From positions 558,001 to 622,000 of the forward strand of contig OZ037884.1 of assembly GCA_964035575.1 (NCBI GenBank): DNA of 64,000 nucleotides, given 5' to 3'. The stretch is from Rhynchopus sp. YZ270_cl-10. Taxonomy: Eukaryota > Euglenozoa > Diplonemea > Diplonemida > Diplonemidae. A program made the translations under genes and the position numbers. Under the pieces are notes generated by a model. It had not been told where the DNA came from. It worked only from the letters and a program-made list of their open reading frames with translations, and did no database searches. Of this stretch, positions 12,317-24,206 are shown piece after piece (the first letter of the stretch is position 1; each line of letters starts with the position of its first letter).

Positions 12317-12954
12317 GTTTCCTTATTTATTTTATTTTATTTTGATGAGAAGTTTGTCTCCGTTGGGGCAGCATTCATCGTTCCTCTCTTTTTTTGTGCT
12401 CTTTTTTTTATGCTTCCTTTTTTTCCTATTACAATTACACATTATCTCTGTTTTGGGTTGTAGCTCTGGAAAATTCATACATGGACCACAACCCATCAGG
12501 CCTCCCTCTTTTTTTTGATTTCTTGATAACCATTGTGATAAAGGTGACTAAGCTAACGAGAGGCTTACGTTCACCTTCTTAAGCTTTTGTTTTGTTTGTC
12601 AGTGCCTGTGTCCCAGAGGCGTTTGCACTATCAACTTCACTTTGTTTTTGCTAATTGCCGTTTTTCTTTCACCCCCCTTTTACTCTCCTCTTCTCTCGCT
12701 ATCCCCCTTTTTTTTCCTCGCTTTGTTTTTCTTCACCCCCTTTTCTTGGCTTATGTCTGTAAATAGATATCCAGAGCTTCCTCTTTTTGGGTACGTGCAT
12801 TGTGTGCACGAAGACGCACACCTCACACACTCCCCATCTTTTCTACTAGTTAGTTTGCCTGCGTTCTCCAGGGACCGCTTTATTTATTTTGCACTATCAA
12901 TCTTGCTTTGACATTGCCCCATTCCCCCCCCTCACCAACGCCCGTTTTGGGACG

Positions 12955-12985
<31 letters not shown>

Positions 12986-14073
12986 GTTTACTTTTTTTTT
13001 TTGGGAGGGAAGCGGGCTTGTCTCTCTCTTTTTCCTTCTTTTATTTCCCCTCAACGTTAACCCCCCGCTTTTCTTTAAAAAAAGATTTTTTCCTAAAGTT
13101 GGGGACATTTTTGATTCCCTGCTCCTATGCTATCAATTTATTGATTGCATATGTTGAAATACTTTTCCTCTCCGTGCCTGCCTTCCTCTCATGTCAAGAG
13201 AGGCGGCAACACATTACCAACCTTCACTTTTTATTTAGAGAACACACAAGGTGACTAAAAAGCGAGAGGCTTACGTTCATCTTGCGCTTTTACTTTTATA
13301 AAGCCCCGTCGAACTTCTTTTCCCCCTAATGAGTTTTTACGTCTATTTTTCCGTTACACACATGCTCATTTGGTCCCTCACTGCCCCCTTTTTCTTTTCA
13401 CAAGTAGCCGATATCTAGTTCAGTTTTTTTTTAGGTTCTTTCTTCGTTTTTCTTTTTGCATTTTCAAAGTCTAAACGAAGACAAAAAAAGGGCAGGTGTA
13501 GGATAGAAGAGAGAGACGCATGGATGTGTTTGAAACTATTGTACGGGTATTTTCTGCACTCATGACGACCTCGTACACTGTTTGCAAGTGGTTTTGGCAT
13601 AGTATTTTTTTTGGTAATTTGTCATTTACAAGTGGTACTGTTAATTTACTGGCTTTACAGTGGTTTTCAGGGGAAAATGGCAAGTGGTATTTGTTGAAAA
13701 GATATTTACCTGCAACACCATTGTAAATCAGTTGTAAAAGTGTAACAAAGTCGCTGTGCGGAATGATACTCAGGGGTCCCCTATTCATAGGCTTCCATGA
13801 GAGAGCTACCTAATGTTGTCCCATTGTTAAAAAAAAAAGAAAAAAAGCAAAAGCAAAATCAGAGACAAAACCCTGTGTGTGTTTTTTTGGTGTGTGTATT
13901 TCGCCGAGTCGCCTGCCAAAGGTGCCGGCACGAAAATATGTTTCGTGTCTCAAAGTGCATTCCCAGGATCGGGAAGAGGTTTGCACTGAAACAAAGCACA
14001 ACAAAAATACAAACAGAACACAGCTAGGGGGTATTTTTCTCCAATTTTTTTTTATTTTTTTTTTATAAACTAG

Positions 14074-14909
14074 GGCATACCCAGGCATTTTGCTAACCAT
14101 CGTTCCATCGTTCCCTGTTTTTGGCGTTTTTTTTTTTTTTTTTTTTCATCGTTCCATCGTTCCCCCTAGGAAAAAGGTGGCATCGTTCCATCGTTCCCCC
14201 TGGGAAAAAGGTGGCATCATTCCATCGTTCCATGGACTGTACTGTGGGGTGTGTCACAGATGCAGAGACCCTGGGCTCAAGGGCTCACCGTGGGAGACCA
14301 GAACGCGACTGAATTGGTCAAACGCCGAAGGAAAAGGAAGCATGCAGCGTGGCGAAAGAATAAAAGTAGCGTACCGTGCGCCTGCGGCGCAGCTTGCAGC
14401 CCACCCTTCCCATGACATAGTTTGGCTGTAAAAGTGTGCAATTTTAAGCGCATTTTCTTGAAATGTTGCGTACCGTGGCTTCGCCAGAAACTTTCGTTTT
14501 ATCAAAATATGGAAGTAAAAATTACGGTAACTGTTGATAATTACCAACGACAGTGCCGGTTTATGGCAACATTTTTTTAGAAATGTTGCGTACCGTGGCT
14601 TCGCCAGGAACTGGATGCCATGACCGCCGCTTCTTTTATAGATATACTGAGGTTACTGATAAGAGGCTGACACCCACTACGGCTTGTGGTTCACCCTCCC
14701 CACCTGCCTTTCACGATTTTGTGCATCAGAGGGGAGAAAGAGCCTCATCTTCTTGTACTGACAGGGAGTCGCGCGCGCGAAGCGCGCGCAGCGACCGCTT
14801 TTGCGGGGGGAAAGCTCGGGACCCCTTTTGCCCTCTGATTTTTTTTTTTTTTTCCATCGTTCCCCCCATTTAGGAACCCGGCCGAGTTAGCATAATTCCT
14901 GGGCATACC
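14074..14909. mobile_element. Nonautonomous TIR element with CATCGTTCC subterminal repeats
   Basis: Imperfect 24-bp inverted ends (left starts GGCATACCCAGGCATTTT, right complement GGTATGCCCAGGAATTAT). Several CATCGTTCC copies lie just inside both ends. The interior holds two copies of the GTTGCGTACCGTGGCTTCGC module (14464, 14582), a TACCGTGCGCCTGCGGCGC module (14374) shared with the hAT-like element at 60424, and an 8-bp GC hairpin (14771-14789). No transposase. Target duplication unclear. Confidence 0.6.
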
Positions 14910-15946
14910 ATTCATTAGGTTCGTCTCGCAAACCTTTCTTTTTTATTTACATTTCCTTTTTTGGGCACATTTCAGTGTGCTTTCTTTTGTGTTTAAGACT
15001 CACAGTTTTGCTGTTACATCCCATTGTTGTTTTTTTTCCAATCATTATTTGTATTGTCTGTTACTCTACACCGAAGGGGTTTTCCCTATATCTTTTTTCC
15101 TATGTTGTACGTTTTTCTTTATTTTTGAAAAAGAAAGTACATGACATACCCATGCCCTGCCGCCACATCAAATAGTGATATTCAGGAAAAAAATGTTGCG
15201 CCTAGGGTAGGGTGATTGACAAACGCAAACCAAATATGTGTTTGATAACTATTTTTGGGGTAATTTTTTGCACAGAATATGGTCCCATTGGGTGTATGTG
15301 TGTGTGTGTGTGTGCGTGCACTCGCCTTGCATAGTCGCCATATAACCCACATCTATTTGTGCTCTTTTTGTTTTTTACCCCTTTTTTACCCCCCCCCTTT
15401 TCCGAAAGCTAGTTATCCTGCTCCATTCGTCATTATGGAGGAAAAGAAAAGCCAAGCCTGTGTAAGGTTCGAACCTGCCGTGTATTGTTTTCATGGCGTT
15501 CAGTACACAAAGCTTCACTGAGGGCCCCTGTTAGTCGGGGCGCTTCCCGTCCTTTTCTTCCCCCTTCTTTTCCCCCGCGGAGTGACAGTACCCTGCGTCC
15601 CAGAGGCGTTTTTGCACTATCAACTTCACTTCTTTTTCTTTTTCTTTTTGATGGTCAAGCATTTGAGGCTTAGGTCCATCTTACCAACTGTTTCACTTTT
15701 TTTTTTTTTGTTCTGTGCCAATATTTCCCCCTCGCGCACGCATAATACAATATGCTACAGTTTTCCCTTTTCCCTTTTCCCTTTTTTCTTCTCCGTTTTT
15801 TCCGTTTTTTTCAAAAAAAAAAATAAATGTACTTTTGGTTTTGCTCCCGCTCTTTTAACCTTTGTCACCACCCTAACCACAGAGGTAGCACACAGGGTGT
15901 AAGGGATAGAGTCGCGAGACAACCCTTCCAGCCTATACACTAAACA

Positions 15947-16072
15947 ATGGGGGAGGACGAGCCTCCGAAGGCAAAGAAGTCAAGACGGAAGAAAGAAGGC
16001 GAGCACATCGTGGAGGAAGGGGACTGGATGTTCGATGACAAGAAGTACAAGGGGCCAAGATTGTATGACTAG
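15947..16072 (+). CDS. Small basic ORF, 41 aa
   Basis: ATG to TAG gives 41 residues: an acidic start MGEDEPPK, a Lys/Arg-rich stretch (AKKSRRKKEGEH), and an acidic/aromatic end (GDWMFDDKKYKGPRLYD). It follows a pyrimidine-rich stretch and CCACAG at ~15880, a good trans-splice acceptor with a ~65-nt 5' UTR. Composition is unlike the surrounding T-rich DNA, which supports coding. Not recognised. It could be a complete micro-protein or the only visible exon of a longer gene. Confidence 0.45.
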   Translation: MGEDEPPKAKKSRRKKEGEHIVEEGDWMFDDKKYKGPRLYD

Positions 16073-16490
16073 GTTCCACACACTGTGGGAGATTTTTTTT
16101 AAAATTTAATAGAAGGTGACAAAGCACTAGAGGCTTAGGGTCATCTAAACAGTTTCTTTTTTGTTCTCGCATCAAGGAACACTGCCACGATAGGTTTTGT
16201 ATTTTCAAGTCATTTTTCTTTCTTTGAAAACTTGGTTTGTATTAGTGTAGACACCCGAGGATGAACTCCACTACTTTCTTTCTTTTACCCTGAAGCTGGT
16301 GGATAAAACTCCATCTTTCGATTGAAAATTATATCTTAATCTTTTTACCCTAGTTCATCTTAATCATTCATTGTTAGCCACATACGCGGCCGTCAACGAC
16401 CCCACCGCAGCTGGACTTACCCACAAAGTAATTACAAAACACAACACAACACAACGACAGACACACCGAGTTTCTCCCCGCAACGTACCA
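16073..16490. other. Intergenic, three short repeats
   Basis: Holds hp-C (16116-16152), a degraded hp-E (16178-16218) and a minus-strand hp-B (16225-16273). Nothing coding seen. Confidence 0.6.
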
Positions 16491-17708
16491 CTACCTCAAG
16501 GCGACTAGGGCTAAGGAGGAAATAGAACAGGTCGAATTTGAACACATTTGGGAGTATGTTATCACGGCCTCTTCGCGACCCCCTTTTTCTTTCTTTTTTT
16601 CTTTTTGTTGATCAACCACGAAGCGTTTGCAGCTATATTCGTGGTTGTTTTGGACCAAATAGCGCCACAAAACGCTCCCGTTCTGGTTGGGGCGATGCTT
16701 ATGTACCTGCTTACAACCTCCCCCGTGGAAACCGTGTATGTCAAATGAAGTGCTCTCTGGGGACCCCTCGTCGTCTTCCTCATCTTCATCCTCATCGTAA
16801 CCCACAAGCTCCCCTGCCTCCTCCTGCTCCTCATCTTCACTGCTGTCCTCCTTTGACGGCTTCATCGAGTCTGGGTATTCCCTGTCATCATCGTGCTTGA
16901 GAAGAATTTTCAATAGTTTCTTCGTACTGCGGGTGTTGGCTACGTCTACATTCCGGGACACAGCTGCTGCCTTCAAAAAAGCAAGGTCGCGTGCTTTGTC
17001 CACCTCGGCGATCTTCTGAAGAAGCGCCTTCTTGTTCATATTTTGGCAGGACTTCACTTCCCTTGCCTCGGTTTGCTCCACAAGCAACCCCCTATCCCAG
17101 TCCACGTCAGCATCGTACCGGAGCTCAACACTGTCCAAGTACTGCTGCCTTCGTTCCTTTCTGCGAAGGGCTCGGTCAGCATTCTTCTGCGCCTGCCTCA
17201 TCTGCGCCACCTTCCCCTCGTCCCCCGGCTCCTCTTGACACCCGCTTGGTGTACAGCCGGATGAGGTGGCACGTAGCCCCCTTGAACCAAGGGAGCTTGT
17301 GTACCCCCTCAAGTCGTGACGCCAGGACGCGGTTGAGGTGGGGGGTGAGGATGGTGTCCCGGAAGGACTCGAAGGTCCCGGTGAAGAGGTAATCCTCCTC
17401 GACGGAGTACTCCTTGCCGCTCAGGAGGAGACGGCCAGATGGGCCCGCACCTTCTGAACGGAAAGGAGTCTCTTCCGAGACCGCTCCAACCTCTTCTTCT
17501 CCTTCTCCTCCTCTGTGGCGACGGTGGTGGTGGTGGTGGTGGTGTCGGCTGACGATGTGGTTGTAGTTGTTGTGGTTGTGGTGGTGGTTGCAGTCGGGGC
17601 TGCTTCGACATCGCTGTCGTTCTCGTCCTGGACGCCCTGACCCCCCTGTCCGACCCCGAGCGAGTCGCTCAGGCAGCACATGAACCTGATCGTCATGGAA
17701 CGCATCAT
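16491..17708 (-). CDS. Unrecognised charged protein gene, frame switches twice
   Basis: The start (17708, MMRSMTIRF) follows a purine/pyrimidine stretch with CCTAG upstream on this strand. Frame 1 encodes a poly-Thr stretch and a charged helix ending KRLLSVQK. The convincing protein then moves to another frame (~17412-17242, with EYSVEEDYLFTGTF and HLNRVLASRLEGVHKLPWFK) and returns to frame 1 (AQMRQAQKNADRALRRKERR, later a long acidic tract). The two shifts compensate. Two explanations fit: a pair of one-base indels, or two very short GT-AG introns (for example 17450-17413, 38 nt, and 17241-17211, 31 nt). The convincing coding part ends near 16745, where a segment shared with 57391 begins. 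No family recognised. Confidence 0.5.
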
Positions 17709-17810
17709 TTTTTTTTTTGTTGGTGTGGAAATGAATAAATATTCTAGGTTTGGGGGTACATTGAGTGTTGGGGGAGAGGGACCCGAGTACAGTACAGTCC
17801 AGTACTGACT

Positions 17811-18415
17811 ATATGGGTCGATTTCAAACCCCCCCCCCCCCAAAAGTTCTTTTTTGTCTTTTTCATGATATAGGCAGTTTTTTTGCAGTCTGAGGTCCGG
17901 AACCGCCCCAAAAACGATTTTCTGGGAGGTTTTGGGAGGTTTTGGGGCGAAATGGACCTTTTTTGACCATTTTTATGGTATTTTTAGGCTGTTTTTGGCC
18001 CTTCTTCTTACACAGCCTATTGGGGGTCAAAATAGCTATTTTTGACCAAAAAACATCAAATAAGCACCAAGAAAAGTGCCAAATGTGCCCAAAACAGGTC
18101 GGATTGGGCTCACAGCCCATTTTTGGGATATATTTGGGCCAACGGAGGCCTCCTGGCGTCAAATAAATTGTGTTTTTTGGTCAAAAATAGCTATTTTGAC
18201 CCCCAATAGGCTGTGTAAGAAGAAGGGCCAAAAACAGCCTAAAAATACCATAAAAATGGTCAAAAAAGGTCCATTTCGCCCCAAAACCTCCCAAAACCTC
18301 CCAGAAAATCGTTTTTGGGGCGGTTCCGGACCTCAGACTGCAAAAAAACTGCCTATATCATGAAAAAGACAAAAAAGAACTTTTGGGGGGGGGGGGTTTT
18401 GAAATCGACCCATAT
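17811..18415. mobile_element. Foldback element, ~243-bp inverted arms
   Basis: Ends ATATGGGTCGATTTCAAA followed by a C run, mirrored at the right end. Arms ~17811-18053 and ~18172-18415 are essentially perfect complements around a ~118-bp loop. The loop (about 18054-18171) is recognisably similar, in reverse orientation, to the segment at ~40045-40160 of the other foldback element: CAAATATA, CCTGTTTTGG and CACTTTT blocks in the same order. No coding capacity. Confidence 0.8.
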
Positions 18416-18430
18416 TTTCACATAAAATAT

Positions 18431-19731
18431 ATACATAGCGCTCTAATTAGAGTATTAGGGTATAATTAGAGTCTGGGATTTTGGGCCAAGTCAGTTAGAG
18501 TCCAGTTAGAGTATAATTAGAGTCGCTTTTCTTCAATTAGACTATAATTAGAGTGCAGTTAGAGCATAATTAGACTCTAACTACACTCTAATTATAGTCT
18601 AATTAGAGTAAAACAACAGGCTTCTTGTAGGTGCAAACGCCGTAAGGAACCGGTTCCCCTAAGGTTCCTCTGTAGGACCCAGGTGCCCAGATACCCACAT
18701 AGCTGAAAATAAGACTTGGGGAACCGAGTTCTCAGCCGGACTGGGACACAAGGCGCTGTGGTCCGCCTGAAAGCGGGTCGGGGACCCGGTCGCGGGAGGG
18801 TGGGGGCCTAGTCCTACTCCTACTGTACCTAGTACCCAGTACCGGGACTCGGGACCCGGCTTATTCTCAGCTATGGGTACCCAGGTACTCAGACCCGCGC
18901 AGTGGCACATGCCCTCAAGTGTGAGTGCCCCATACATTAGGGAATGCGATGCAAAAACTCTATGTGCACCTTCGGTGCAACGCCGCAGACAGGCCAAGCA
19001 GCGTTGGACTCAGAGGAATGCCTGCTGTGCAGGTATCAATGAGAACCAACTCCCAGCAACAAGGGGCGCCTTTTGGCGGGCGTTATTGAAGGTGTTTGGG
19101 GTGCAAAGTTTTCTACAAATGTTGATGCGCGGGTACAGAAGTGGTGTCTTGTTCTTTCATCTCTAGGAATGTAAATGTCAATCGAATTTAACTACCACAA
19201 AGGGGTCGAAGGGGTAATCCCAGTATCAAAGGCTGTGTTGACGGGAAATCTATAGCGAGCATACGTTCATTTCAGCCGAAGAAATACTACTTATTCTAAA
19301 ATATACCAAAGAGAATTCATAACAAAACAACACTGCCCCATACACACTAAATAGCCATGCTTCAAGTGCATGCCCCTGGGCCAAAATTCCTGTGCTAAAA
19401 AGGCAACAAGACCATCCACAAGGAGTGTGAATTGTGCACTGGTTTTCTGGGGGAACAAACAATATTTTCTTGTGTCTGGTTCTCTGCAAGCAGAGAACAG
19501 GCTCTCTGGATTACAAAGTCGAATTTCTTGCACTAGCTATGCCCTCTGGGTTGATGGCTATAGCATTGATTGATGTGCCCCTCTTTATTGACCCTCTTAT
19601 AGGACTCTAATTAGACTCTAATTAGAGTCCAGTTAGAGTATTAGAGTTCAGTTAGAGTTTTAAAGACTCTAATTATACTCGAACTGCCGACTCTAATTAT
19701 CTAGTTAGAGTCTAATTGGAGCGCTATGTAT
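18431..19731. mobile_element. TIR element with AATTAGAGT subterminal repeats
   Basis: Ends TACATAGCGCTCTAATTAGA at left and its near complement at right. About 200 bp at the left and 130 bp at the right are packed with CTAATTAGAG-type palindromic subrepeats. The unique core (~18640-19600) has a module CGCAGTGGCACATG (18897) shared with the element at 59245, and a 6-bp hairpin TGCACC, TTC, GGTGCA (18965-18979). No recognisable transposase. TA-rich flanks make the target duplication unclear. Confidence 0.65.
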
Positions 19732-19884
19732 AAAAATATGATTTTTTATTCACGCTAAAACCACTTTATTTCACAACCCTACCGAATAACTATGATTAGC
19801 AAAAAGGGGTGGGTGGGGATCTTTTTGGGGAGGGGTTATACAAAAACGTGTATTTGGTACCCCCAGATGGTCAAAACACAGTAA

Positions 19885-20329
19885 ACAGTACAGTACAGTA
19901 CAGTACAGTACAGTACAGTACAGTACAGTACAGTACAGTACAGTACAGTACAGTACAGTACAGTACAGTACAGTACAGTACAGTACAGTACAGTACAGTA
20001 CAGTACAGTACAGTACAGTACAGTACAGTACAGTACAGTACAGTACAGTACAGTACAGTACAGTACAGTACAGTACAGTACAGTACAGTACAGTACAGTA
20101 CAGTACAGTACAGTACAGTACAGTACAGTACAGTACAGTACAGTACAGTACAGTACAGTACAGTACAGTACAGTACAGTACAGTACAGTACAGTACAGTA
20201 CAGTACAGTACAGTACAGTACAGTACAGTACAGTACAGTACAGTACAGTACAGTACAGTACAGTACAGTACAGTACAGTACAGTACAGTACAGTACAGTA
20301 CAGTACAGTACAGTACAGTACAGTACAGT
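19885..20329 (+). repeat. (ACAGT)n pentanucleotide array
   Basis: 89 consecutive copies of the 5-mer, each junction giving GTAC. The open frames (VQYST or CTVLY repeats) are by-products of the array. Confidence 0.97.
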
Positions 20330-20662
20330 CTGTAGGGGTTGAAAAAAAATTTTCCCCGAGAAAACCACTTTTTTGGGATAATTCAGCGCATTAGAAAATT
20401 TTGCGACCCCGCTCGGTTAGAACCGTGACTCTGTGTGACCCTTACCACCGTGAGAGTAAACACCAAAAAACGGGAAAAATAAAAATAAAAAGGGGTACCC
20501 CCTCCAGATTCCCCGTGGTTCGCCCGTATGTCTCCCGCGGTTGTACCGCGTACAACGGTTCACACCAAAATTTTAACTACTCTTTTACGGGTTGATTTTG
20601 CGGTGTTCGCTTCGGGTTTGCGGGCCCACCATATGTACATTCACGCCACCCCTTCCACGCAG

Positions 20663-22919
20663 ATATTACTTAGAAAACTTCGCCGAAGAGTCGCGCATAT
20701 GGAATGAAGACGACGTGACAGATTATTGGATGGCGCTCTTGAAAAAGTATGTCTTGCTCAGGGATTTTCCCTTTTTTCGATCATTTTTTCTTCTTCCGAG
20801 AATAAGCAGCTCTCTCAGGACCTCTACATCCACGACCATTTCCAGATATATTCAATACTTCTTTCCCCCCTCCATCTTTCGATTGAAAATAACATCGTAA
20901 TCTTTACCCCCTGCTTTCCGTGTACGATCTCCCCCTTTTTTAAAATTTTCCCTATTTTTTCCACATATGAGGATACACAACAGTAACTAAACAACGTGCC
21001 TTAGGTTTCATCTTACCAAAACCCCCTCCACAGAAAACGCAAAAAGGAGGAAAAGAAGGCGAAACGAGCCGACCACGAGGATCCTGAGGAGGATGAAATG
21101 GCCGCACCTGCACCCGCACCCGTACCCGACTCCGCCGACCCAGAAAACGAAAACGCCGCCACCGCCCCCACCCCCTTCTCCCAAGAGTCTGCTCATCCAC
21201 CCACACCTCCACCACCTCCTCCTCCCGGAATGAAGCGGGGTGAGAGCGAGGTGGATTTGGATCTATCCTTGACAGATGATGGGAAGGCGTTAGCGGTGCG
21301 AGCGCAGACGGCGATCCTGGCGGAGGAGGCTGAGGGGACACCACTACGGGCAGAGGTTGCGCAGCTTGCGAACACTACCCCGGCACATAGTCCACGGGGG
21401 GCGACGAACGCCGATGGGAGAACTGTGACCAGTACATCCGGGAATGTTCTCCGTATAGGAAGAGGACGACCCTATCAACGTCGAGGTGACCCTCCAACAC
21501 CCACCACCGCCACCGCCACCGCCACAGGGACTGACCAAACCTCCACTTCATCTGCATCAGAGCCCCCCACCCCAACCCCACCCTCAGTCCTTCCATCAAA
21601 CGCGCCGCTGAGTACAAAGTCGCAGACAATGGTGAGCGAGCTTCTATCCATGATGAAATCAAAGGACAAAGAAAACCAAAAGGAGAAAATACAAAAAGAC
21701 AAAGAAACAAAAGAAGGGAAAGACAAGGTTGTCAAGCCTGAGGCAACGACGGAGCCGGATTCGGATTCGATTCCGTTTGCAATGCAGAAAATAGCGGCAA
21801 CGGGGGCGTCAACGATATCACTCAGAGACATGGCGACGAAGTGGGGGACAGACACAGCAGCGGCAGGGGCAAAGCCGTGTATAATAGAGGAAAGTACCGA
21901 CCTTTGCCCAGCAGTGCTTACCGTAGAGGCGAATAAAGGTATCGTTTAAAAAAGACACCAAATGTTTTTTTGGCCCCATTTGTGGGTCATGATTGTAAGA
22001 AAATCGCATTGTAATGATGAGCTTGGCAGGTACCTGAGAGAGGGCTTTGTATTTTTCAATCCATTTTATCAATTTTAAAATACCAATTTTCTTGGCAAAT
22101 AGGAAACAGAAAATGACGTATGTGCCTAGCACTGTAACGAAGAGGGCTGTGTATTTCAAATGAAAGGTTGTTTAGTCCCTTTTTTCACAACCAATCTTCA
22201 TTCTTCAGTAAAGAAAAAAAAACACACCGGCTTGAGCGACAAATGGAAACACCCCCTTATTTTCCTTATCCTGCCAATTTTTCTATTTTTAGACAAAAAA
22301 GCAATCTCTTCTTCTTCTCTCTCTCTCTCCTAACCCACCCACCCTTCTCTACACAGGCAAATCAGGCCCCATCCCCACCGCTCAGATCGGCAAGCACCTT
22401 GAATCCCTCCAACGCGTCTTGCACAGCGGCGCGCATCTAGCTGAGTACCCCTCCCTTGCTACCCCGCAGGGGGAGCCGTGTAGCGTTGCATACTTCGTTT
22501 CTTTGGACGATTTGAAGACGATGCGGGTGACGTGTGTGTGTTCGGGGTGGTTTTCGTATGCAAGCCATGTGGGTGTGCCGTTGCAGGAGCCTGTACGATA
22601 TGTGGAGTGGCGTAGGGCAGAGCCATCAAGCTTCCTGAGCACAACGTCAATCGCACAGCTTGTAGGTGACGGCTGGTCGAGCAAGGTTGTCGGCGCCTCG
22701 CGTTTGCAACGGCTGACCTACCTCCTGATCACGCTAGTGTCAGGGGCAGAAATTATATTGTTGTTTGCACCAAGCTACATCGGGTGTGTAGCAACCGTTC
22801 CAACCTCCGGCGCACCCGGCAAAAGCTTCTTCCCATCCCCGGTCTCACAGATCCTCAACCTTACCGCGCCAATAGAAAAAACGGAGAAAAAGGAGAAGAA
22901 GTTTTTTGGGAGAAAATAG
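20663..22919 (+). CDS. Multi-exon gene of unknown function (5' end not found)
   Basis: Three exons join with matching phases: 20663-20746, 21034-21938 and 22357-22919. Donors are GTATGT and GTATCG; acceptors follow CCTCCACAG and CTACACAG. Exon 1 encodes YYLENFAEESRIWNEDDV and ends in Lys codons continued by a basic KRKKEEKKAKR tract. Exon 2 is long and low in complexity (Pro/Thr/Ala-rich, then a Lys/Glu-rich segment). Exon 3 encodes a folded-looking domain (GKHLESLQRVLHSGAHLAEY onward) with one hydrophobic segment near LLITLVSGAEIILLF and a basic C-terminus. No ATG is in frame before the fragment WMALLKK, so upstream exons probably exist. Intron 1 holds an hp-C copy, intron 2 an hp-E copy. 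No family recognised. Confidence 0.65.
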
Positions 22920-23130
22920 TTTTTTGAGTTTTTGGGGGTATTTTTTCTGGCTCAATAGTTTTTTTTTTTTGAAAGGAAAAAAAAAATGCGTGAAACCATT
23001 TTGATGGAGTTGACCATCAGCAAGTGTAGAGCGGATATTTTGTGTGAACGCAATTCTGATGAGACAACTATGTCACAATACCTGATCCATGGTTGCAATG
23101 ACCATTAGGAGAAGGGGGTGTGGGGGGAAG

Positions 23131-23260
23131 CTAGGTTGTATTATACGTGCTCGGCCCCGACCGAATACCGTATAATTCGTATTATACGGTATTCTACAGA
23201 ATTATACGGTATTATACGGTGCTGCTGGGGACCGAATACCGTATAATTTTTTCAACCTAG
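23131..23260. mobile_element. MITE copy 1 of a tandem pair
   Basis: Ends CTAGGTTG and CAACCTAG. The interior has several CCGTATAATAC-type subrepeats and a CTCGGCCCCGACCGA block shared with copy 2. Confidence 0.75.
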
Positions 23261-23268
23261 TGGGGGAA

Positions 23269-23429
23269 CTAGGTTGTATTATACGTGTTCGGCCCCGACC
23301 GAATACCGTATTATACGGTAGTATACAGTATTATACAGTATTATACGGTGCCATACGGTGCTGCTGGGGACCGCATACCGTATAATTCGTATAATTAAAT
23401 ATGCGAATTATTCGAATTTTACAACCTAG
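23269..23429. mobile_element. MITE copy 2 of a tandem pair
   Basis: Same family and ends as the copy just upstream, 161 bp, separated from it by TGGGGGAA. That sequence recurs in similar form on both outer sides (TGGGGGGAAG left, TGAGGGAAG right), as expected for target duplications of two neighbouring insertions. Confidence 0.75.
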
Positions 23430-24206
23430 TGAGGGAAGGGAGGTGAAGACTTCTCTGCCATAGCATTGTTTTTGTGTCGAAAGATATTGGATGTGTATTT
23501 TGTTGATTATTTTGTTTTTTTGAAAACTTGAATGTTTCTCAAAAAAAAGGCAAGGAAAAAAGGTATAGTGGAGCTCATCCTCTGTGTACACTAACACAAA
23601 GTTTTCAAAAAATAAAAGTAAATGCAATACAATGTGTGATATGTCTGCCAGCGCTTTGCCCTCTGCTGGTCACGCTAGCCCTACATATTTAGCAAAGGGG
23701 TGAGGGGGATTTGTATTTTTCAAGCCACATTTTTAAAAAAAAAATGTTGTTTGATTTAGGTGACTAAGCACCGATGCTTTTGGGTCGTCTTGCAAGCTTT
23801 ATTTCCCCCCATTTTTTTCCTTTGCCTTTTCTTTTTTTGTGCTCCGTCATCCGTCTGCACTCGATCATATCCCTTCAGTCTGCACTAAAAAATGCTTCCC
23901 CCTTTTTTTTGTTACCTCCCCTCCCTCCCCTCTTCCTTCTTTCTTCCCAGGAGAGGTGGTGGGGTGGTGGGTTTCAGTAATCTTTCCACCCCCCTCGCCT
24001 TCTCTCAACGAAAAAGAAAAAGAAAACAAAATAAAAAAACGCAAAAAAAAAAAAAAAACTTTCAACACCCAAAATAGAATTTGTTAGTCTTTCCTTCTTT
24101 ATACCTTCAGACAGCATTCCCCCCCCCCCCCCCTTTTCTGTGTACCGATGAAGTGGTGTCTGTACAATACAAAACAAACAGAGTAGCAAAAAAAAACAAA
24201 AATTAA

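Larger units (their letters stand above)
4633..15879. other. Gene-free stretch dense in short stem-loop repeats and MITEs
   Basis: No convincing gene. Besides elements listed separately it holds: hp-A (4736, 5036, 10684, 11160); hp-B (11239); hp-C (5479, 8914, 9570, 12542, 13250, 15651); hp-D (8086, 8540, 8659, 11411); hp-E (9425, 10290); hp-F (7838, 9195, 12598, 15577). It also holds the minor repeats GAAAGCAGGTGTGGGTAG at 10808 (variant at 7966, again at 31430) and TTTGATAACTA at 15244 (again at 34868 and 43690). The module GATCGTACCTGGCCGCAATT at ~11030 recurs at 24300. T and A runs separate the elements. Confidence 0.7.
17709..20662. other. Gene-free stretch filled by mobile elements and one array
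   Basis: Consists almost entirely of the foldback element, the AATTAGAGT element and the ACAGT array listed separately. The remainder (about 20330-20660) shows nothing I can identify, though upstream exons of the next gene could lie there. Confidence 0.6.

Noticed and set aside
15455-15490. AAGGTTCGAACCTGCC as the T arm of a tRNA
   Set aside because: No acceptor, D or anticodon arm can be formed around it.
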